Assembly: GCA_927435965.1 (NCBI GenBank)
Contig: CAKMKB010000253.1
Coordinates: 1-5,440, forward strand
Reading direction: 5' to 3'
Source: 38-11 sp927435965
GTDB lineage: Bacteria; Bacillota; Clostridia; Tissierellales; Dethiosulfatibacteraceae
Length of the DNA stretch: 5,440 nucleotides
Below, one piece after another: positions 4,783 to 5,440 of the stretch; the stretch's first letter is position 1, and every line of letters begins with the position of its first letter. The notes beneath the pieces are model-generated. The model saw only the letters and a list, made by a program, of their open reading frames with translations, ran no database searches and was not told the origin of the DNA. Both the position numbers and the translations under genes were made by a program.

Positions 4783-5382
4783 TTAATTCATCTGTACGAC
4801 AACATTTTCAGTAGTTTGCAGATTCAACCTTGGTCTAATAGGATCATCACCAAATACATTGATGTAGAACAACATGTCTGTCTCGTTGACAATTGTCAGA
4901 CTGACGCCTGACTGATCATCGGCGGATTCCCTTGCCATAGATCTAACTTCCATGCTTAGAAAATCGTTGGCTGGCTTAAACTCAACCCAGTTTTGGTAAT
5001 TTGCTGGATAAGTCCCCAATGGTGTGCTGTACTTATAAGAGTATATGCCATCCTCAAGCTTGATGGATATCTCAACAGTCTCCTGAATATTGCTATCAGC
5101 GTAGACATAACTCTGATAAGTGTCGTCTCTGAACTTTCCTAAGTTAACTGTTGGAATATCTTGTGTCATAGGCCCAAGGACCATTGAAAGGTCATATTTG
5201 GTAGTAAAATATGGATCTAATACTACATCATCCAATAAGAATGGATTTGATCTTCCAAATTCTATAACATCCGACCATATCCAATCCATATGCTCATGTT
5301 CATGAAGCTTAGGTATGGAGTAAAGTGAAACGGCTGTATTACCCGTGACTGTTGAGATATCCATCAAGCTTGAGGATGGCAT
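4783..5382 (-). CDS. Unrecognised protein, C-terminal part; N-terminus replaced at a rearrangement
   Basis: I do not recognise this protein. The frame reads 199 residues from an ATG at 5382, but that start is probably not real. It has no ribosome binding site, an in-frame TAA lies 9 bases upstream, and the first 12 codons are the antisense of a coding segment copied in inverted orientation (5347-5440). The native part is therefore the last 187 residues, from about TGNTAVSLYSIPKLHEHEHM onward, with the true N-terminus missing. The sequence is rich in Asp, Tyr and beta-prone stretches (ETVEISIKLEDGIYSYKYST, SGVSLTIVNETDMLFYINVF), with no visible membrane helix, cysteine or catalytic motif. A secreted or cell-surface domain linked to the pilus is possible from the location just upstream of the minor-pilin operon, but this is a guess. 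Confidence 0.7.
   Translation of the reverse strand: MPSSSLMDISTVTGNTAVSLYSIPKLHEHEHMDWIWSDVIEFGRSNPFLLDDVVLDPYFTTKYDLSMVLGPMTQDIPTVNLGKFRDDTYQSYVYADSNIQETVEISIKLEDGIYSYKYSTPLGTYPANYQNWVEFKPANDFLSMEVRSMARESADDQSGVSLTIVNETDMLFYINVFGDDPIRPRLNLQTTENVVVQMN
4987..5080. repeat. Left arm of a 94-bp inverted repeat
   Basis: This segment, inside the unrecognised minus-strand gene, is repeated in reverse complement at 5347-5440 with 92 of 94 bases equal. It encodes, on the minus strand, residues TVEISIKLEDGIYSYKYSTP and on to YQNW. The match ends sharply at 5080; on the other side it reaches the window edge, so the full length is unknown. Confidence 0.95.
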
Positions 5383-5440
5383 ATACTCTTATAAGTACAG
5401 CACACCATTGGGGACTTATCCCGCGAATTACCAAAACTGG
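5347..5440. repeat. Right arm of the 94-bp inverted repeat (window edge)
   Basis: This is the reverse complement of 4987-5080 with two mismatches. The two arms are 266 bases apart. On the plus strand it encodes the same peptide as the left arm does on the minus strand. Both mismatches are third-codon-position changes (Pro CCC versus CCA, Ala GCG versus GCA) and change no residue. The arm ends only because the window ends. Confidence 0.95.
5348..5440 (+). pseudogene. Inverted fragment of the unrecognised gene on the plus strand
   Basis: The plus-strand frame is open from a TAA at 5321 to the window edge and has no start codon. From 5348 it reads TVEISIKLEDGIYSYKYSTP and on to NYQNW, the same 31 residues as the internal part of the minus-strand protein. 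The residues before it are antisense of that gene. It is therefore either a piece of a second gene copy cut at the junction or a foldback artefact. Confidence 0.6.

Overview
The window looks like chromosomal DNA from a Gram-positive bacterium of the Clostridia type. The evidence is moderate-to-low GC, strong AGGAGG ribosome binding sites, a clostridial-style gene neighbourhood (efp, a CD1247-like gene, yqhY, nusB, xseA) and a set of Gram-positive type IV pilus minor-pilin genes. Every confidently called gene is on the minus strand, so transcription runs from high to low coordinates. I cannot name the genus.

In transcription order, the right edge (5347-5440) is an inverted copy of 4987-5080. 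Next to it is the C-terminal part of an unrecognised protein (ending at 4783), closed by a good intrinsic terminator (4720-4753). A new unit then starts from an extended -10 promoter placed so that transcription should begin at the A of the start codon. This unit holds four minor-pilin-like genes: GspI/PilV-like (4303-4674), GspK/PilX-like (3622-4290), GspJ/PilW-like (3174-3632) and GspH/FimT-like (2676-3104). It continues with close spacing into efp (elongation factor P, 2098-2655) and a small acidic CD1247-like protein (1793-2086). An intrinsic terminator at 1766-1794 ends the unit. A second possible promoter lies just upstream of the GspH/FimT-like gene and could supply efp independently of the pilins.

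Between that terminator and the next unit, 1507-1767 holds an unusual repeat complex: two 94-bp tandem units followed by two 35-bp tandem units. The 35-bp units are imperfect reverse complements of part of the 94-bp units, so the block can fold into large bulged hairpins. After it come yqhY (Asp23/Gls24 family), nusB (overlapping by ATGA) and the first 197 codons of xseA, which runs off the left edge.

The four pilin-like proteins match the usual set that primes or tips a type IV pilus (H, I, J, K types). The rest of the window is housekeeping: translation through proline stretches (EF-P), rRNA transcription antitermination (NusB), envelope or lipid-related function (YqhY) and DNA repair (ExoVII). 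In spore-forming relatives the spoIIIA operon usually sits between efp and yqhY. Here the repeat complex occupies that place, which suggests a lineage that lost or moved spoIIIA. The two features most worth a second look are the repeat complex and the inverted coding duplication at the right edge. The latter is either a real rearrangement of a pilus-linked gene or an assembly or amplification chimera.
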